Part shown: piece by piece, positions 15,577-24,526 of the stretch
Layout: each line of letters starts with the position of its first letter
Numbering within the stretch: position 1 is the stretch's first letter
DNA from: an uncultured Prevotellamassilia sp.
Lineage (GTDB): Bacteria > Bacteroidota > Bacteroidia > Bacteroidales > Bacteroidaceae
Direction of reading: 5' to 3'
DNA length: 35,505 nucleotides
Assembly (NCBI GenBank): GCA_934255485.1
Contig: CAKQOG010000026.1
Coordinates: forward strand, 1 to 35,505
Position numbers and translations under genes: made by a program
Notes under the pieces: model-generated
What the model saw: the letters and a program-made list of their open reading frames with translations, nothing else
Told to the model about the DNA's origin: nothing
Databases searched by the model: none

Positions 15577-17019
15577 ATGCAGAAAATATTATTATTGCTC
15601 CTATCCCTAATCTGTGCTTTGGGTAGCAATGCACAAAGCGTATATGCATCTGCCAACAATGGCATTATGCACGAAGTACGTGCCGTGTGGCTAACCACAC
15701 TTATGGGACTTGACTGGCCCTCACGCCCTGCTAACAATGCCGAGGATACGGCGGCTCAAAAAAAAGAGTTGTGCAATATGCTCGACAAACTAAAAGCCGT
15801 TGGCATCAACACTGTGCTATTCCAGGCACGCATACGTTCGACAACCGCCTATGAGTCGGCATACGAACCTTGGGATGGCATCTTTACAGGCAAGAGTGGC
15901 AAAACACCACTCTACGACCCCTTAGCATTTGCCATTGACGAGTGCCACAAGCGCAATATGGAGTGTCACGCTTGGGTTGTAGCTTTCCCTATATGCAAAG
16001 TAGCCATTGCCAAACAACTGGGTAAACGTGCGCTACCTGCCATTCAACCCAAACTGTGCCAAAGGTGTGGCGACCAATGGATGATGGACCCTGGAGTGCC
16101 ACAAACGGCTACTTATCTGGCCAATATATGCAAGGAGATTGCTACTAAATACAACGTAGATGGCATACACCTTGACTATATTCGCTACCCCGAAAAGGGT
16201 ATTCCGTTTAACGACAATCTTACTTATAAGTTGTATGGCAATGGTATTGACAAAACTACTTGGCGCAAAAGCAACATCGATCGCTGCGTGCGCTGCATAC
16301 ACGATTCTATAAAGAAAGTGCGTCCCTGGATAAAGTTGAGTTGCTCGCCCATTGGCAAGTATGCCGACCTTTCGCGCTACTCTTCGTTTGGATGGAATGC
16401 CCGCGATGCGGTGTCGCAAGATGCACAATTGTGGCTAAAAAAAGGTTGGATGGACATGCTTTTCCCCATGATGTATTTTGACAATAACCATTTCTATCCG
16501 TTCCTTGCAGACTGGAAGGAGAACGACTGCAACCGCCCCATCGTGCCGGGTTTGGGCATTTATTTCTTAAATACACACGAAAAGAATTGGCCACTCATCA
16601 CCATTCAGCGACAACTAAATGTGATAAGAGCTAACCGCTTAGGGGGCTATGCTTTCTTTAGAGCAAAGTTCTTGCTTAACAACGAAAAAGGCTTGTATGA
16701 TTGGCTTAAAAACCAATTCAATGCCAACGATGCCCTTGTTCCACCCATGACATGGCAAGACAGCATTCGCCCTCCACAACCGCAAGTAACCATACAAATC
16801 TGCGCCCAAAACATTAGTATCAGTTGGAACAACGTGCAGAAAGGCATCGTGCCCATCTACTATAACATCTACCGCAAAGACTCCGTTATGGGCAACAAAT
16901 TGGTAGCTCAACATCTCACTACCACTCACTATAGCTTTAGACCTTCACTTCCCGCCCTACTCCATAGCCAATATGTGGTAAAGGCCATAGATGCCTATGG
17001 AAACGAAAGCGAGGAATGA
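15577..17019 (+). CDS. Secreted GHL10-type glycoside hydrolase-like protein
   Basis: A signal peptide (MQKILLLLLSLICALGSNAQS) precedes a GHL10 (DUF187) TIM-barrel domain at about residues 30-380. Marks are HEVRAVWLTTLMGLDWP, INTVLFQARIRSTTAY with YESAYEPWDGIFTG, and HLDYIRYP at 198-205, whose Asp200 lies on the expected catalytic face. About 390-480 is a fibronectin type III-like domain (VTIQICAQNISISWNN ... YYNIYRKD ... YVVKAIDAYGNES). Relatives include YngK, and the substrate is generally undefined; glycan or peptidoglycan-linked roles have been proposed. The 480-residue protein lies 14 bases behind the TPR gene. A 17-pair hairpin closes the unit. Confidence 0.9.
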   Translation: MQKILLLLLSLICALGSNAQSVYASANNGIMHEVRAVWLTTLMGLDWPSRPANNAEDTAAQKKELCNMLDKLKAVGINTVLFQARIRSTTAYESAYEPWDGIFTGKSGKTPLYDPLAFAIDECHKRNMECHAWVVAFPICKVAIAKQLGKRALPAIQPKLCQRCGDQWMMDPGVPQTATYLANICKEIATKYNVDGIHLDYIRYPEKGIPFNDNLTYKLYGNGIDKTTWRKSNIDRCVRCIHDSIKKVRPWIKLSCSPIGKYADLSRYSSFGWNARDAVSQDAQLWLKKGWMDMLFPMMYFDNNHFYPFLADWKENDCNRPIVPGLGIYFLNTHEKNWPLITIQRQLNVIRANRLGGYAFFRAKFLLNNEKGLYDWLKNQFNANDALVPPMTWQDSIRPPQPQVTIQICAQNISISWNNVQKGIVPIYYNIYRKDSVMGNKLVAQHLTTTHYSFRPSLPALLHSQYVVKAIDAYGNESEE

Positions 17020-17032
17020 AAGACAACATACG

Positions 17033-17083
17033 ATATGCAAAAAGTCCAAGCTCAAGTATATAGAGTTTGGACTTTTTGCATAT
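17033..17083. terminator. Strong bidirectional terminator between GHL10 and PfkB genes
   Basis: Arms 17033-17049 and 17067-17083 give 17 perfect pairs containing AAAAAGTCC/GGACTTTTT. Further T-runs follow on the plus strand. It separates converging genes. Confidence 0.9.
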
Positions 17084-17115
17084 TTCCCGTTTTTAAAATG
17101 TTTTTTTGCTAATAG

Positions 17116-18024
17116 TTATTGTGCTTTTCCTTGCTCTTTTAAGTAGGGTGGAAGCTCGGGCATTGCCCCTTCGTTTTGACATACAAAGGCTGAAACTTTT
17201 ACTGCCAAATGGTGCGCTTCTGTTATTGAAAGTCCATTAAGAAGCGCTGCTACAAACGAACCAGTGAACGAATCACCAGCACCTACAGTATCAACCACTT
17301 TTACTTGGGGGGTATCTACAAACGAACAACATGTGAGAGTAAAAACATAACTGCCTTTTGTGCCACAAGTGAGAATAACCATGTCAAGATTAAACTGTAA
17401 CAAAAAGGCCTTGCATATTTCCTTTAGCTTGCTCTCATCCCATTCATAGCCAAAAATATTGCTCACTATAACAAGCTCTTCGTCGTTAATTTTCAACACA
17501 TTGGCACGGACGAGCGACTCACTAATAAGCTCGCGTGTATAGAAGTGCTGACGAAGGTTGATGTCGAAGATTTTATATTGTCCTTTACCATCGGGCATGG
17601 TGTTGAGAAACTGCTGTATGCTTGCACGCGACTCTTTATTGCGTTGGGCAAGCGAACCAAAGCACACGGCACGTGTGTGTAAAGCCAATTGCTTTAGTTG
17701 CAAAGTAAATGGTATGTGGTCCCATGCCACACCCTCGCAAATATTGTATTGAGGCACACCTTGGGCATCGAGCGTAACAGATACTTGCCCCGTTGGGTAA
17801 GCCACTCTAACTATTTCAAGGTCAAGGTGCTTTTCGCTGAACACACTGATTATCTCATCTCCTAAATCGTCATTACCTATAGCACTAACAATCTTTGTTG
17901 GTAAACCAAACTGCGAGGCATGAAAGGCAAAGTTGGCAGGTGCGCCACCAATTTTCTTACCTTGTGGTAGCACGTCCCATAACACTTCGCCAAGGCCAAC
18001 CACGTATTTAGTGGTTATATTCAT
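17116..18024 (-). CDS. PfkB-family sugar kinase, likely fructokinase
   Basis: This cytoplasmic ribokinase-superfamily kinase has 302 residues. GEVLWDVLPQGKKIGGAPANFAFHASQFG near the N-terminus is the sugar-binding signature, with the GGAPANFA form usual for fructokinases. VDTVGAGDSFTG at about 244-255 carries the ATP-site GAGD with catalytic Asp251. FDINLRQHFY is another fructokinase-like motif. The membrane AraC-type regulator ends 43 bases upstream on the same strand, so the two are probably cotranscribed. No transporter or glycosidase for a fructan or sucrose accompanies it here, so fructose as substrate rests on motif likeness alone. Confidence 0.9.
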   Translation of the reverse strand: MNITTKYVVGLGEVLWDVLPQGKKIGGAPANFAFHASQFGLPTKIVSAIGNDDLGDEIISVFSEKHLDLEIVRVAYPTGQVSVTLDAQGVPQYNICEGVAWDHIPFTLQLKQLALHTRAVCFGSLAQRNKESRASIQQFLNTMPDGKGQYKIFDINLRQHFYTRELISESLVRANVLKINDEELVIVSNIFGYEWDESKLKEICKAFLLQFNLDMVILTCGTKGSYVFTLTCCSFVDTPQVKVVDTVGAGDSFTGSFVAALLNGLSITEAHHLAVKVSAFVCQNEGAMPELPPYLKEQGKAQ

Positions 18025-18067
18025 ACTATTGTATTGTTTATTATTTTACTTTTTTATATTCTGTTTA

Positions 18068-19201
18068 TCAACATTTATCTTTGCCCTCAGCAACGAAAGG
18101 GGCACTACCTAATTTTTGCTCTAAAAACAATTGCAAATCACCGCCTTCATAACGCTCAAAACACGTTGATGCTGTTTTAGCAGAGCGAAATCCCACCTCT
18201 GTTACTTGCTTGAGGTCGGTTATAGAACCTTTCTCTATGCAGCGTTTAAGCTCTGCCACACGATAGCGCATAATGTATTCGTGAATGTCATTATAACCTT
18301 GTGAACGTAAGCTCTGGAGTGCCATGTGACGATTAAAACCCGCAAGTCTGCAAAGCCTTTCGCGGTTGAATGTGCAATCAATAAAGGGTTTTTCGTGTTG
18401 CATTACATACTCCATAGCTTCAAACCGATGTAGGTTGGCTTCGTTAAAGTCCTCTGTTTCTGACTGCGTAATCTCTTCTTTGGTAGGTGGTTTTTCAACT
18501 TGTTTGAAACTTGGATATGAGATTGCATTGACCGTTGGACGCAATATGCGGAAAAACAAGAACATGTTTACTAACGTAAAGAGCAACATGTATATGGTAA
18601 GCAACACAAGATTGAACTTTATGGCAATAAACACAAACAACAAATTAACAGCTCCCAATGCTGCACCATAAGCAATGAGGTCGCTTGGCAACTGCATACT
18701 CTTTACCAACCGGTGAGGCAGCCGGAATATATTGATAATATAGTAGCCAGAGAGCAAGAGCGATAGGATGCGTAGCACAACATCGCCCGATAAAAAATAG
18801 TGACGTATGTCGTTGGCAGAATAAACACTGGCCAAATTGCTTCCTGCTGCTGCACCTATGCCATATATAAAAATAATAACCAATGCTGGTACTGCATATC
18901 CCCACATACGCCCCCACTGCAAATAACCTGGCATACACAAACCTAAAGGATAAATACTCTGCAAATAAGAGCAAGCCAAAAGGTAAATAAGCATAATGGG
19001 ATGTAGTATACCAACTTGAGGTATGACATCATTGGTAGAAATCCATGCTAAGGCTCCACAATACATCAAGCATAACAACAACATAATCCATGCTTGTGAT
19101 AAAAACTGCACACTTCGCCTGGCAAGATAAAACATTACCAAACTCATCATCAGATGGGCTGTTGCAGCAAATTCGGTGGTTACTAAGATAAGGGTATGCA
19201 T
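18068..19201 (-). CDS. Membrane-bound AraC-type transcriptional regulator
   Basis: From the ATG at 19201 the protein has 377 residues. A longer reading from a TTG at 19258 would overlap the -7 box at 19256-19263, so I reject it. The N-terminal half contains about seven hydrophobic segments (for example LMMSLVMFYL, WIMLLLCLMYCGALAW, VPALVIIFIYGIGA, AYGAALGAVNLLFVFIAI). The C-terminal 100 residues are an AraC-type DNA-binding domain with two helix-turn-helix motifs: FNRERLCRLAGFNRHMALQSLRSQGYNDIHEYIMRYRVAEL and TDLKQVTEVGFRSAKTASTCFERY. Such regulators may sense a signal in or through the membrane. The PfkB kinase follows 43 bases downstream, making it a possible target or partner. Confidence 0.85.
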   Translation of the reverse strand: MHTLILVTTEFAATAHLMMSLVMFYLARRSVQFLSQAWIMLLLCLMYCGALAWISTNDVIPQVGILHPIMLIYLLACSYLQSIYPLGLCMPGYLQWGRMWGYAVPALVIIFIYGIGAAAGSNLASVYSANDIRHYFLSGDVVLRILSLLLSGYYIINIFRLPHRLVKSMQLPSDLIAYGAALGAVNLLFVFIAIKFNLVLLTIYMLLFTLVNMFLFFRILRPTVNAISYPSFKQVEKPPTKEEITQSETEDFNEANLHRFEAMEYVMQHEKPFIDCTFNRERLCRLAGFNRHMALQSLRSQGYNDIHEYIMRYRVAELKRCIEKGSITDLKQVTEVGFRSAKTASTCFERYEGGDLQLFLEQKLGSAPFVAEGKDKC

Positions 19202-19255
19202 AATATATGATAGTAGAGTAGTATGTATGTTTTCAGTAATTGGGTATTGAATATG

Positions 19256-19263
19256 CAAATTTA
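19256..19263 (-). promoter_or_regulatory. -7 box of the AraC-type regulator
   Basis: The minus strand reads TAAATTTG, matching TAnnTTTG, 54 bases before the chosen ATG at 19201. It supports that start over the TTG at 19258. Confidence 0.45.
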
Positions 19264-19286
19264 AGGCTTTGTATGCTATAAAAAAA

Positions 19287-19331
19287 TAAGAAGTCGGATA
19301 AAATCTATAAAAGACTTCATCCGACTTCTTA
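19287..19331 (-). terminator. Terminator of rplU-rpmA
   Basis: Arms 19287-19299 and 19319-19331 form 13 perfect pairs (AAGAAGTCGGAT core). On the minus strand they are followed by TTATTTTTTTAT. Confidence 0.9.
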
Positions 19332-19359
19332 GTAGGTTTTCTGTGTTCTTTATTGTGCG

Positions 19360-19620
19360 TTAAGCGTTAGCCTCTTCTACAGAAACAACACTGCGATCAC
19401 GCTGACCACGGTGGAAGCTAACTACACCATCAACAAGGGCATAAAGAGTGTGATCTTTACCCATGCCAACATTCTTACCAGGATAGTGAACAGTGCCACG
19501 TTGACGAACAATAATGTTACCTGCAACGCAAGTTTGACCACCCCAAATCTTAACGCCTAATCTTTGTGAAGCTGATTCACGACCGTTCTTAGAACTACCT
19601 ACACCTTTCTTGTGTGCCAT
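19360..19620 (-). CDS. rpmA: 50S ribosomal protein L27
   Basis: This 86-residue component of the large subunit has its N-terminal tail reaching towards the peptidyl transferase centre. The start MAHKKGVGSSKNGRES is the classical unprocessed form; there is no N-terminal extension of the kind that is cleaved in Firmicutes. GNIIVRQRGTVHYPGKNVGMGKDHTLYAL is the conserved body. It follows rplU after 24 bases on the same strand, as in most bacteria, and is closed by the hairpin at 19287-19331. Confidence 0.98.
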   Translation of the reverse strand: MAHKKGVGSSKNGRESASQRLGVKIWGGQTCVAGNIIVRQRGTVHYPGKNVGMGKDHTLYALVDGVVSFHRGQRDRSVVSVEEANA

Positions 19621-19644
19621 TTTTCTAAAACTTTTTTAATGTGA

Positions 19645-19962
19645 TTAAGCAATTACGTTCTTGATTGTCACTTCAGTGAACTGATGACGATAACCATTGA
19701 GCTTGCGATAGCCCTTACGACGCTTCTTGTGGAAAACAAGAACCTTGTCACCCTTAACGAGTGAAGAAACTACTTCGCATACTACTTTGGCACCTTCTAC
19801 AGTAGGAGCGCCTACTTTAACATCGCCGTTGTTGTCAATCAACAACACATTTTCAAATTCAACAGTCTGACCATTTTCTGCACCATTGATGTGGTTTACG
19901 AAAAGTTTCTTGCCTTCTTCAGCTTTAAACTGTTGACCGTTAATCTCTACGATTGCGTACAT
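19645..19962 (-). CDS. rplU: 50S ribosomal protein L21
   Basis: This 105-residue large-subunit protein binds 23S rRNA. It is recognised by YAIVEINGQQFKAEEGKKLFV at the N-terminus and KVLVFHKKRRKGYRKLNGYRHQFTEV near the C-terminus, the basic RNA-binding signature of L21. It is the first gene of the rplU-rpmA unit. About 90 bases of structured leader precede it, with a TAnnTTTG box at 20060-20067. Confidence 0.98.
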   Translation of the reverse strand: MYAIVEINGQQFKAEEGKKLFVNHINGAENGQTVEFENVLLIDNNGDVKVGAPTVEGAKVVCEVVSSLVKGDKVLVFHKKRRKGYRKLNGYRHQFTEVTIKNVIA

Positions 19963-20067
19963 TTTTAATTTGTATAAACGGGTTTTTCCGAGAGGCGGAT
20001 TGTGCTCTCATTCGTCACAACCTCTTTGTTCTGGCCCCTTAGGACTCTATAATCGGCTGCAAATATA
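19963..20067 (-). promoter_or_regulatory. rplU promoter box and structured leader
   Basis: On the minus strand TATATTTG (plus 20060-20067) is the -7 box, without a clear -33 box. The transcript leader contains AGAGG-TTGTG ... CACAA-tccg-CCTCT, a two-part stem of 5 and 5 pairs, between about 19989 and 20024, preceded by CCTAAGGGGCC. Ribosomal-protein operons often carry autoregulatory leaders, and this may be one. The rest of the gap up to 20281 contains a 10-base tandem repeat and the alaS terminator. Confidence 0.5.
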
Positions 20068-20165
20068 CTACTTTTTTCTGATACTGACGACTTTTACACT
20101 TTACTTTCTGTAATATTATAAAATTTTGCAGCTCTATTACATTGTTTTAGGCATCTAACTACAAC

Positions 20166-20198
20166 ATTAAAGGCTATTAAAGGCTATTAAAGGCTATT
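20166..20198. repeat. Triple 10-base tandem repeat
   Basis: ATTAAAGGCT occurs three times without spacing (20166, 20176, 20186), followed by a partial ATTAA. A further ATTAAAGGCT copy at 20208-20217 overlaps the arm of the alaS terminator. Confidence 0.85.
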
Positions 20199-20211
20199 AA
20201 TTGCAACATTA

Positions 20212-20244
20212 AAGGCTCTACCCCCAAAGTAGGAGCAGAGCCTT
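20212..20244 (-). terminator. Terminator of alaS
   Basis: Arms AAGGCTCT (20212-20219) and AGAGCCTT (20237-20244) form 8 perfect pairs. On the minus strand they are followed by TTAATGTTG, a modest T content. Confidence 0.6.
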
Positions 20245-20281
20245 ATTTACATTTATCTTTTACAAATTGTTGTTGGCAACT

Positions 20282-22909
20282 TTATGCCAATGCTGTTTCA
20301 ATAATCTTTTTCACAGCATCCTCAAGTCCGTTGGCATCCTTACCACCCGCAGTAGCAAAGTGGGGTGCACCACCGCCACCACCCTTGATGAGTTTGGCAG
20401 CTTCGCGAACTAATTGACCAGCATTTAGCTTACGACTTGCAACAAGATCCTTGCTAATCATCACCGTTAGTAAGGGTTTGCCCTCGTGAGTTGAACCCAA
20501 TACACATAGTGTGTTGTTAGGCAATGAACCTGAAACTTGGAACGCAAGGTCCTTTACTGAGTCGGGAGCAATAGAGGTAGGTATCACACACTTTACCAAG
20601 TTTATGCCATCGTGAACCTCGGCATTTGCAACAAGTTTATCGCGTAAGCTTGCTATTTGCTTCTTTACGTACTCGTCTACCTGTTTTTTGAGTCCATCGT
20701 TCTCTTCAATGGTCTTTTGGATGGCCGCAGTGAGGTCTTTTGCATTATTGAAGAAAGCCTTAAGTTGTGTAAGTACATCTTGTTGTGCATATACACTTTC
20801 TTCGGCAGCTTGACCTGTTATTGCCTCAATACGGCGTATACCTGCTGCAACACTGCTCTCTGAGACAATGCGGAATAAACCAATCTTACCTGTGCTCTTT
20901 ACATGGCATCCACCGCAGAACTCTACGCTCTTGCCAAATTGTACAACACGTACCTTGTCGCCATATTTTTCGCCAAAGAGAGCAATCGCACCCAACTTTT
21001 TAGCCTCTTCCATAGGCACATCGCGATGGTCTTGGAGAGGAATATCCTCGCGAATACGACGATTAACAATGCGTTCTACTTGGCGCAACTCGTCGGCAGT
21101 AACCTTTTGGAAGTGTGAGAAGTCGAAGCGCAAATACTCTGGTGTACAGAGCGAACCCTTTTGCTCTACGTGTGTGCCAAGCACCTCTCTGAGGGCTTGG
21201 TCTAAGAGGTGAGTAGCTGAGTGGTTTGCCTCGCTTCCACTACGCAACTTCTCATTTACTTCTGCGTGGAACTGATGCTCTGGGTGAGCAGGCAACTTTT
21301 TAGTTAGGTGTATGGGCAAGTTATTCTCTCGTTTTGTGTCAAATACTTCAATTTTTTCATCACCATCGATAAGCCAACCTTGATCACCAACTTGGCCACC
21401 CATTTCTGCATAGAAAGGTGTTTGATCTAACGTGATTTCGTAGAATACTTGCTTCTTTTGTTGTACACGACGATAGCGCAAAATATGGCAATCGCACGAG
21501 GTCGTGTCCCAACCTTTAAATTCGGTTTCACCTTCTTTCAGCACAACCCAATCGTCTGTTTCGACTGCGGCTGCATTGCGTGCACGCTCTTTTTGCTTCT
21601 GCATTTCTGTTTTGAAACCATTTTCATCCACATCAAGTCCATTCTCATGGCAAATGAGTTCTGTAAGGTCGAGAGGGAAGCCATAAGTATCGAAGAGAGT
21701 GAATGCCTTTTCGCCATCAACCACCGTTTTGCAATTCTTTTTTGTATCAGCAATAACAGCCTCGAGCATGTTGATACCTGTAGACAATGTGCGCAAAAAG
21801 CTTTCTTCTTCCTCTTGCATAACCTTGCCAATCAATACTTGCTGCGCTACTAACTCGGGATAGGCTTCGCCCATTTCCTTAACAAGTGTAGGAACAAGTT
21901 TGCAAAGGAAGGCTTCACGTTGTCCTAAGAAGGTGTATGCATAGCGTACGGCACGACGCAAAATACGACGTATTACATAGCCTGCCTTAGCATTTGAAGG
22001 AAGCTGACCATCGGCTATTGAGAATGCAATGGCACGCAAGTGGTCGGCAATAACACGCATAGCTACATCTATCTTCTCATCCTTGCCATATTCAAAGCCT
22101 GAGAGTTCACCAATTTTCTTGATGACGGGTTGGAAGATGTCGGTATCGTAGTTTGAATTTTTTCCTTGAATTGCACGAACCAAGCGTTCGAAACCCATGC
22201 CTGTATCGATCACGTGCATAGGCAGTGGTTCAAGCGAGCCATTAGCCTTGCGGTTGTACTGCATGAACACGATGTTCCATATTTCGATAACCTGTGGATC
22301 GTCTTTATTAACAAGTTTGTAACCTGGAGTTTTTGCTTTTTCTTCGGGTGTACGACTGTCTAAGTGGATTTCTGAGCAAGGGCCACAAGGACCTGTATCA
22401 CCCATTTCCCAAAAGTTATCATGCTTGTTACCATTAATAATATGATCAGCTGGCAAGTGCTTCAACCATATCTTTGCAGCCTCATCATCTCTGCCTAAAT
22501 TTTCTTCGGGCGAGCCTTCAAACACTGTGGCATACAAGTCTTTAGGATCGAGGTGTAACACATCTACCAAATACTCCCATGCGTAGTCAATAGCTCCTTC
22601 TTTAAAGTAGTCACCAAAACTCCAATTGCCTAACATCTCAAACATAGTGTGGTGATAGGTGTCATGACCGACCTCTTCAAGATCGTTGTGCTTACCACTA
22701 ACTCTCAAGCATTTTTGTGAGTCTGTACGGCGACGTGGTTCTGGATCTCTTTGACCGAGAATGATATCTTTCCATTGGTTCATACCCGCATTGGTAAACA
22801 TCAATGTGGGGTCGTCCTTTATGACCATAGGAGCCGATGGTACGATGGTATGTCCTTTTGACTCAAAAAACTTCTTATATGAGTCACGGATTTCGTTAGC
22901 TGTCATCAT
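20282..22909 (-). CDS. alaS: Alanyl-tRNA synthetase
   Basis: This enzyme charges tRNA-Ala. The N-terminal class II catalytic domain starts MMTANEIRDSYKKFFESKGHTIVPSAP, with FTNAGMNQWKDIILG and TGMGFERL as motifs. The tRNA-recognition region and editing domain follow, with the zinc ligands in NHSATHLL and in CGGCHVKSTGKIG. The C-Ala domain ends in GGGGGGAPHFATAGGKD. From the ATG at 22909 the protein has 875 residues, the usual length. A TTG at 22945 is in frame but sits inside the -7 box, so it is not the start. It is a single-gene unit with a well-formed promoter upstream and a hairpin downstream. Confidence 0.98.
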   Translation of the reverse strand: MMTANEIRDSYKKFFESKGHTIVPSAPMVIKDDPTLMFTNAGMNQWKDIILGQRDPEPRRRTDSQKCLRVSGKHNDLEEVGHDTYHHTMFEMLGNWSFGDYFKEGAIDYAWEYLVDVLHLDPKDLYATVFEGSPEENLGRDDEAAKIWLKHLPADHIINGNKHDNFWEMGDTGPCGPCSEIHLDSRTPEEKAKTPGYKLVNKDDPQVIEIWNIVFMQYNRKANGSLEPLPMHVIDTGMGFERLVRAIQGKNSNYDTDIFQPVIKKIGELSGFEYGKDEKIDVAMRVIADHLRAIAFSIADGQLPSNAKAGYVIRRILRRAVRYAYTFLGQREAFLCKLVPTLVKEMGEAYPELVAQQVLIGKVMQEEEESFLRTLSTGINMLEAVIADTKKNCKTVVDGEKAFTLFDTYGFPLDLTELICHENGLDVDENGFKTEMQKQKERARNAAAVETDDWVVLKEGETEFKGWDTTSCDCHILRYRRVQQKKQVFYEITLDQTPFYAEMGGQVGDQGWLIDGDEKIEVFDTKRENNLPIHLTKKLPAHPEHQFHAEVNEKLRSGSEANHSATHLLDQALREVLGTHVEQKGSLCTPEYLRFDFSHFQKVTADELRQVERIVNRRIREDIPLQDHRDVPMEEAKKLGAIALFGEKYGDKVRVVQFGKSVEFCGGCHVKSTGKIGLFRIVSESSVAAGIRRIEAITGQAAEESVYAQQDVLTQLKAFFNNAKDLTAAIQKTIEENDGLKKQVDEYVKKQIASLRDKLVANAEVHDGINLVKCVIPTSIAPDSVKDLAFQVSGSLPNNTLCVLGSTHEGKPLLTVMISKDLVASRKLNAGQLVREAAKLIKGGGGGAPHFATAGGKDANGLEDAVKKIIETALA

Positions 22910-22942
22910 ATATTGTGTTATAATTTGTTTTCGTTTGCTCCG

Positions 22943-22974
22943 CAAAGTTACTGCAAACCATAGGTAAGAGCAAA
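22943..22974 (-). promoter_or_regulatory. alaS promoter
   Basis: The minus strand reads TTTG (plus 22971-22974), 20 bases, then TAACTTTG (plus 22943-22950): both Bacteroidota promoter boxes at the right spacing. It fixes the alaS start at 22909 or 22906. Confidence 0.75.
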
Positions 22975-23062
22975 GATTTTGCTTATTTTCTTTACACTTA
23001 TTAGCTCATAAACAATTGTATAATATTGCTTTGGCATAAAATTAATAAAATAATATACAACT

Positions 23063-23107
23063 AATGCAGCCTTTGAATATGCTTTTTGCATATTCAAAGA
23101 CTGCATT
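23063..23107. terminator. Long hairpin downstream of ndh
   Basis: Arms 23063-23082 and 23088-23107 give 20 pairs with one wobble around a TTTTT loop (AATGCAG, then TTTGAATATGC). It ends ndh on the minus strand, upstream of alaS. Confidence 0.8.
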
Positions 23108-23146
23108 GCTATACTTGTTTAAAAGTTAAAGGTATATGTGGCTTGG

Positions 23147-24526
23147 TTAATCATCAACCGTATTATTGGGGTCTTCAGATCCTTCGCTAAGTAAGTCCGT
23201 TCCCCAGTGAGTTGATGCTAAACGTTTCTCGCGATCGATAACTTCTTTTGCTTTCTTTGCATAGATAATCATGCGCAACGATTGTGAGTAAGACACGTAG
23301 TTCCATAACCAATTAAAAAGTACAATAAGTTTGTTACGCACACCTAAAATTGAACGTAGGTGAACAACAAGCCAAAGTGCCCATGCCATAAAGCCACCAA
23401 ACTTCATCTTGCTAAACTCTGCCACAGCACGATTGCGTCCCACTGTAGCCATTGTACCAAGGTTTTTGTAGTGGAAAGGCTTCATCTCTTTGCCATTGGC
23501 CAAACGCTTAAGGTTCTTTGCCAAATTGTTGCCTTGTTGAATAGCTACTTGAGCCAACTGTGGATGTCCACCAGACCATTTATCATCGCCCTTTGGCATA
23601 ATGCATTGGTCGCCAATACAGAACACATTTTCGAGTCCCTCAACACGATTGAACTCATCAACCACAATACGACGTCCACGACCAAGGTGAGACTCGTTGA
23701 GGTTGCCAATGGGTTGAGCCATCACACCACTCACCCATATAAAGGTACGAGTAGCAATGCTACTACCATCTTTTAACTGAACATTGTGGTCTTTATAGTC
23801 TGTTACCATCTTGTTGAGCAACACGTTCACACCCATTGTGCGTAAGTATTTTTCTACCTTTTGGCTACTTTCTGGACTCATAGCTGCAAGCAAACGTGGT
23901 CCAGCCTCGATGAGGTAGATGTTCATGAGCGATGTGGGAAGATCGGGATAATCCTTTGGCAAGACAAAGTGTTTCATCTCGCTCAATGCACCCGCAATTT
24001 CTACACCTGTGGCGCCACCACCTACAATCACAACATTAAGCAACTCTTGGCGTTCCTTGTCTGTGGCACAAGTTAGTGCACGCTCAAAATTGTCGAGCAA
24101 GGCATTACGCAAGCCCATGGCCTCGCCCACATTTTTCATTGGCATGGCGTTTTCAGCCACATTCTTATTGCCAAAGAAATTGGTTGTAGCACCTGCTGCC
24201 AACACCAAATAGTCGTAGCTTACCTTACCAATTGAGGTTTGAATAATTTTGTGCTCAGGAAAGATGGAGCGCACTTCTGCCATGCGGAAAAAGAAATCTT
24301 TGCGCTTTTGAAATATCTTACGGAAGGGGAAAGAAATTGAGCTTGGTTCGATACCTGCCGATGCTATTTGATAGATTAATGGGGGAAACTGGTGATAATT
24401 ATTGCGATCTACCAATACCACTTGGAAATTGCTTTTACACAATTTGTTAGCCAACTTTAGGCCACCGAAGCCACCGCCTACAATCACCACTCGCTTTTTG
24501 TCTGTCTTTGGAAGGTTAAAGCTCAT
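23147..24526 (-). CDS. ndh: Type II NADH dehydrogenase (NAD(P)/FAD-dependent)
   Basis: This single-subunit enzyme is bound to the inner face of the membrane and passes electrons from NADH to quinone without pumping protons. The 459 residues show the FAD-binding VVIVGGGFGGLKLA (Gly17-Gly22), YDYLVLAAGATTNFFG, the NADH-binding VVIVGGGATGVEIAGALSEM (about 165-183), and ENVFCIGDQC near the flavin. HPQLAQVAIQQGNNLAKN is typical of the family. The C-terminal region WALWLVVHLRSILG plus LIVLFNWLWNYVSY looks like the membrane-attachment part. The gene is flanked by hairpins on both sides, so it is its own unit with a TAnnTTTG box about 105 bases upstream. Confidence 0.93.
   Translation of the reverse strand: MSFNLPKTDKKRVVIVGGGFGGLKLANKLCKSNFQVVLVDRNNYHQFPPLIYQIASAGIEPSSISFPFRKIFQKRKDFFFRMAEVRSIFPEHKIIQTSIGKVSYDYLVLAAGATTNFFGNKNVAENAMPMKNVGEAMGLRNALLDNFERALTCATDKERQELLNVVIVGGGATGVEIAGALSEMKHFVLPKDYPDLPTSLMNIYLIEAGPRLLAAMSPESSQKVEKYLRTMGVNVLLNKMVTDYKDHNVQLKDGSSIATRTFIWVSGVMAQPIGNLNESHLGRGRRIVVDEFNRVEGLENVFCIGDQCIMPKGDDKWSGGHPQLAQVAIQQGNNLAKNLKRLANGKEMKPFHYKNLGTMATVGRNRAVAEFSKMKFGGFMAWALWLVVHLRSILGVRNKLIVLFNWLWNYVSYSQSLRMIIYAKKAKEVIDREKRLASTHWGTDLLSEGSEDPNNTVDD

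Noticed and set aside
22910..22945. TTG start 12 codons upstream of alaS
   Set aside because: It sits inside the -7 box of the alaS promoter, so it cannot be in the transcript.
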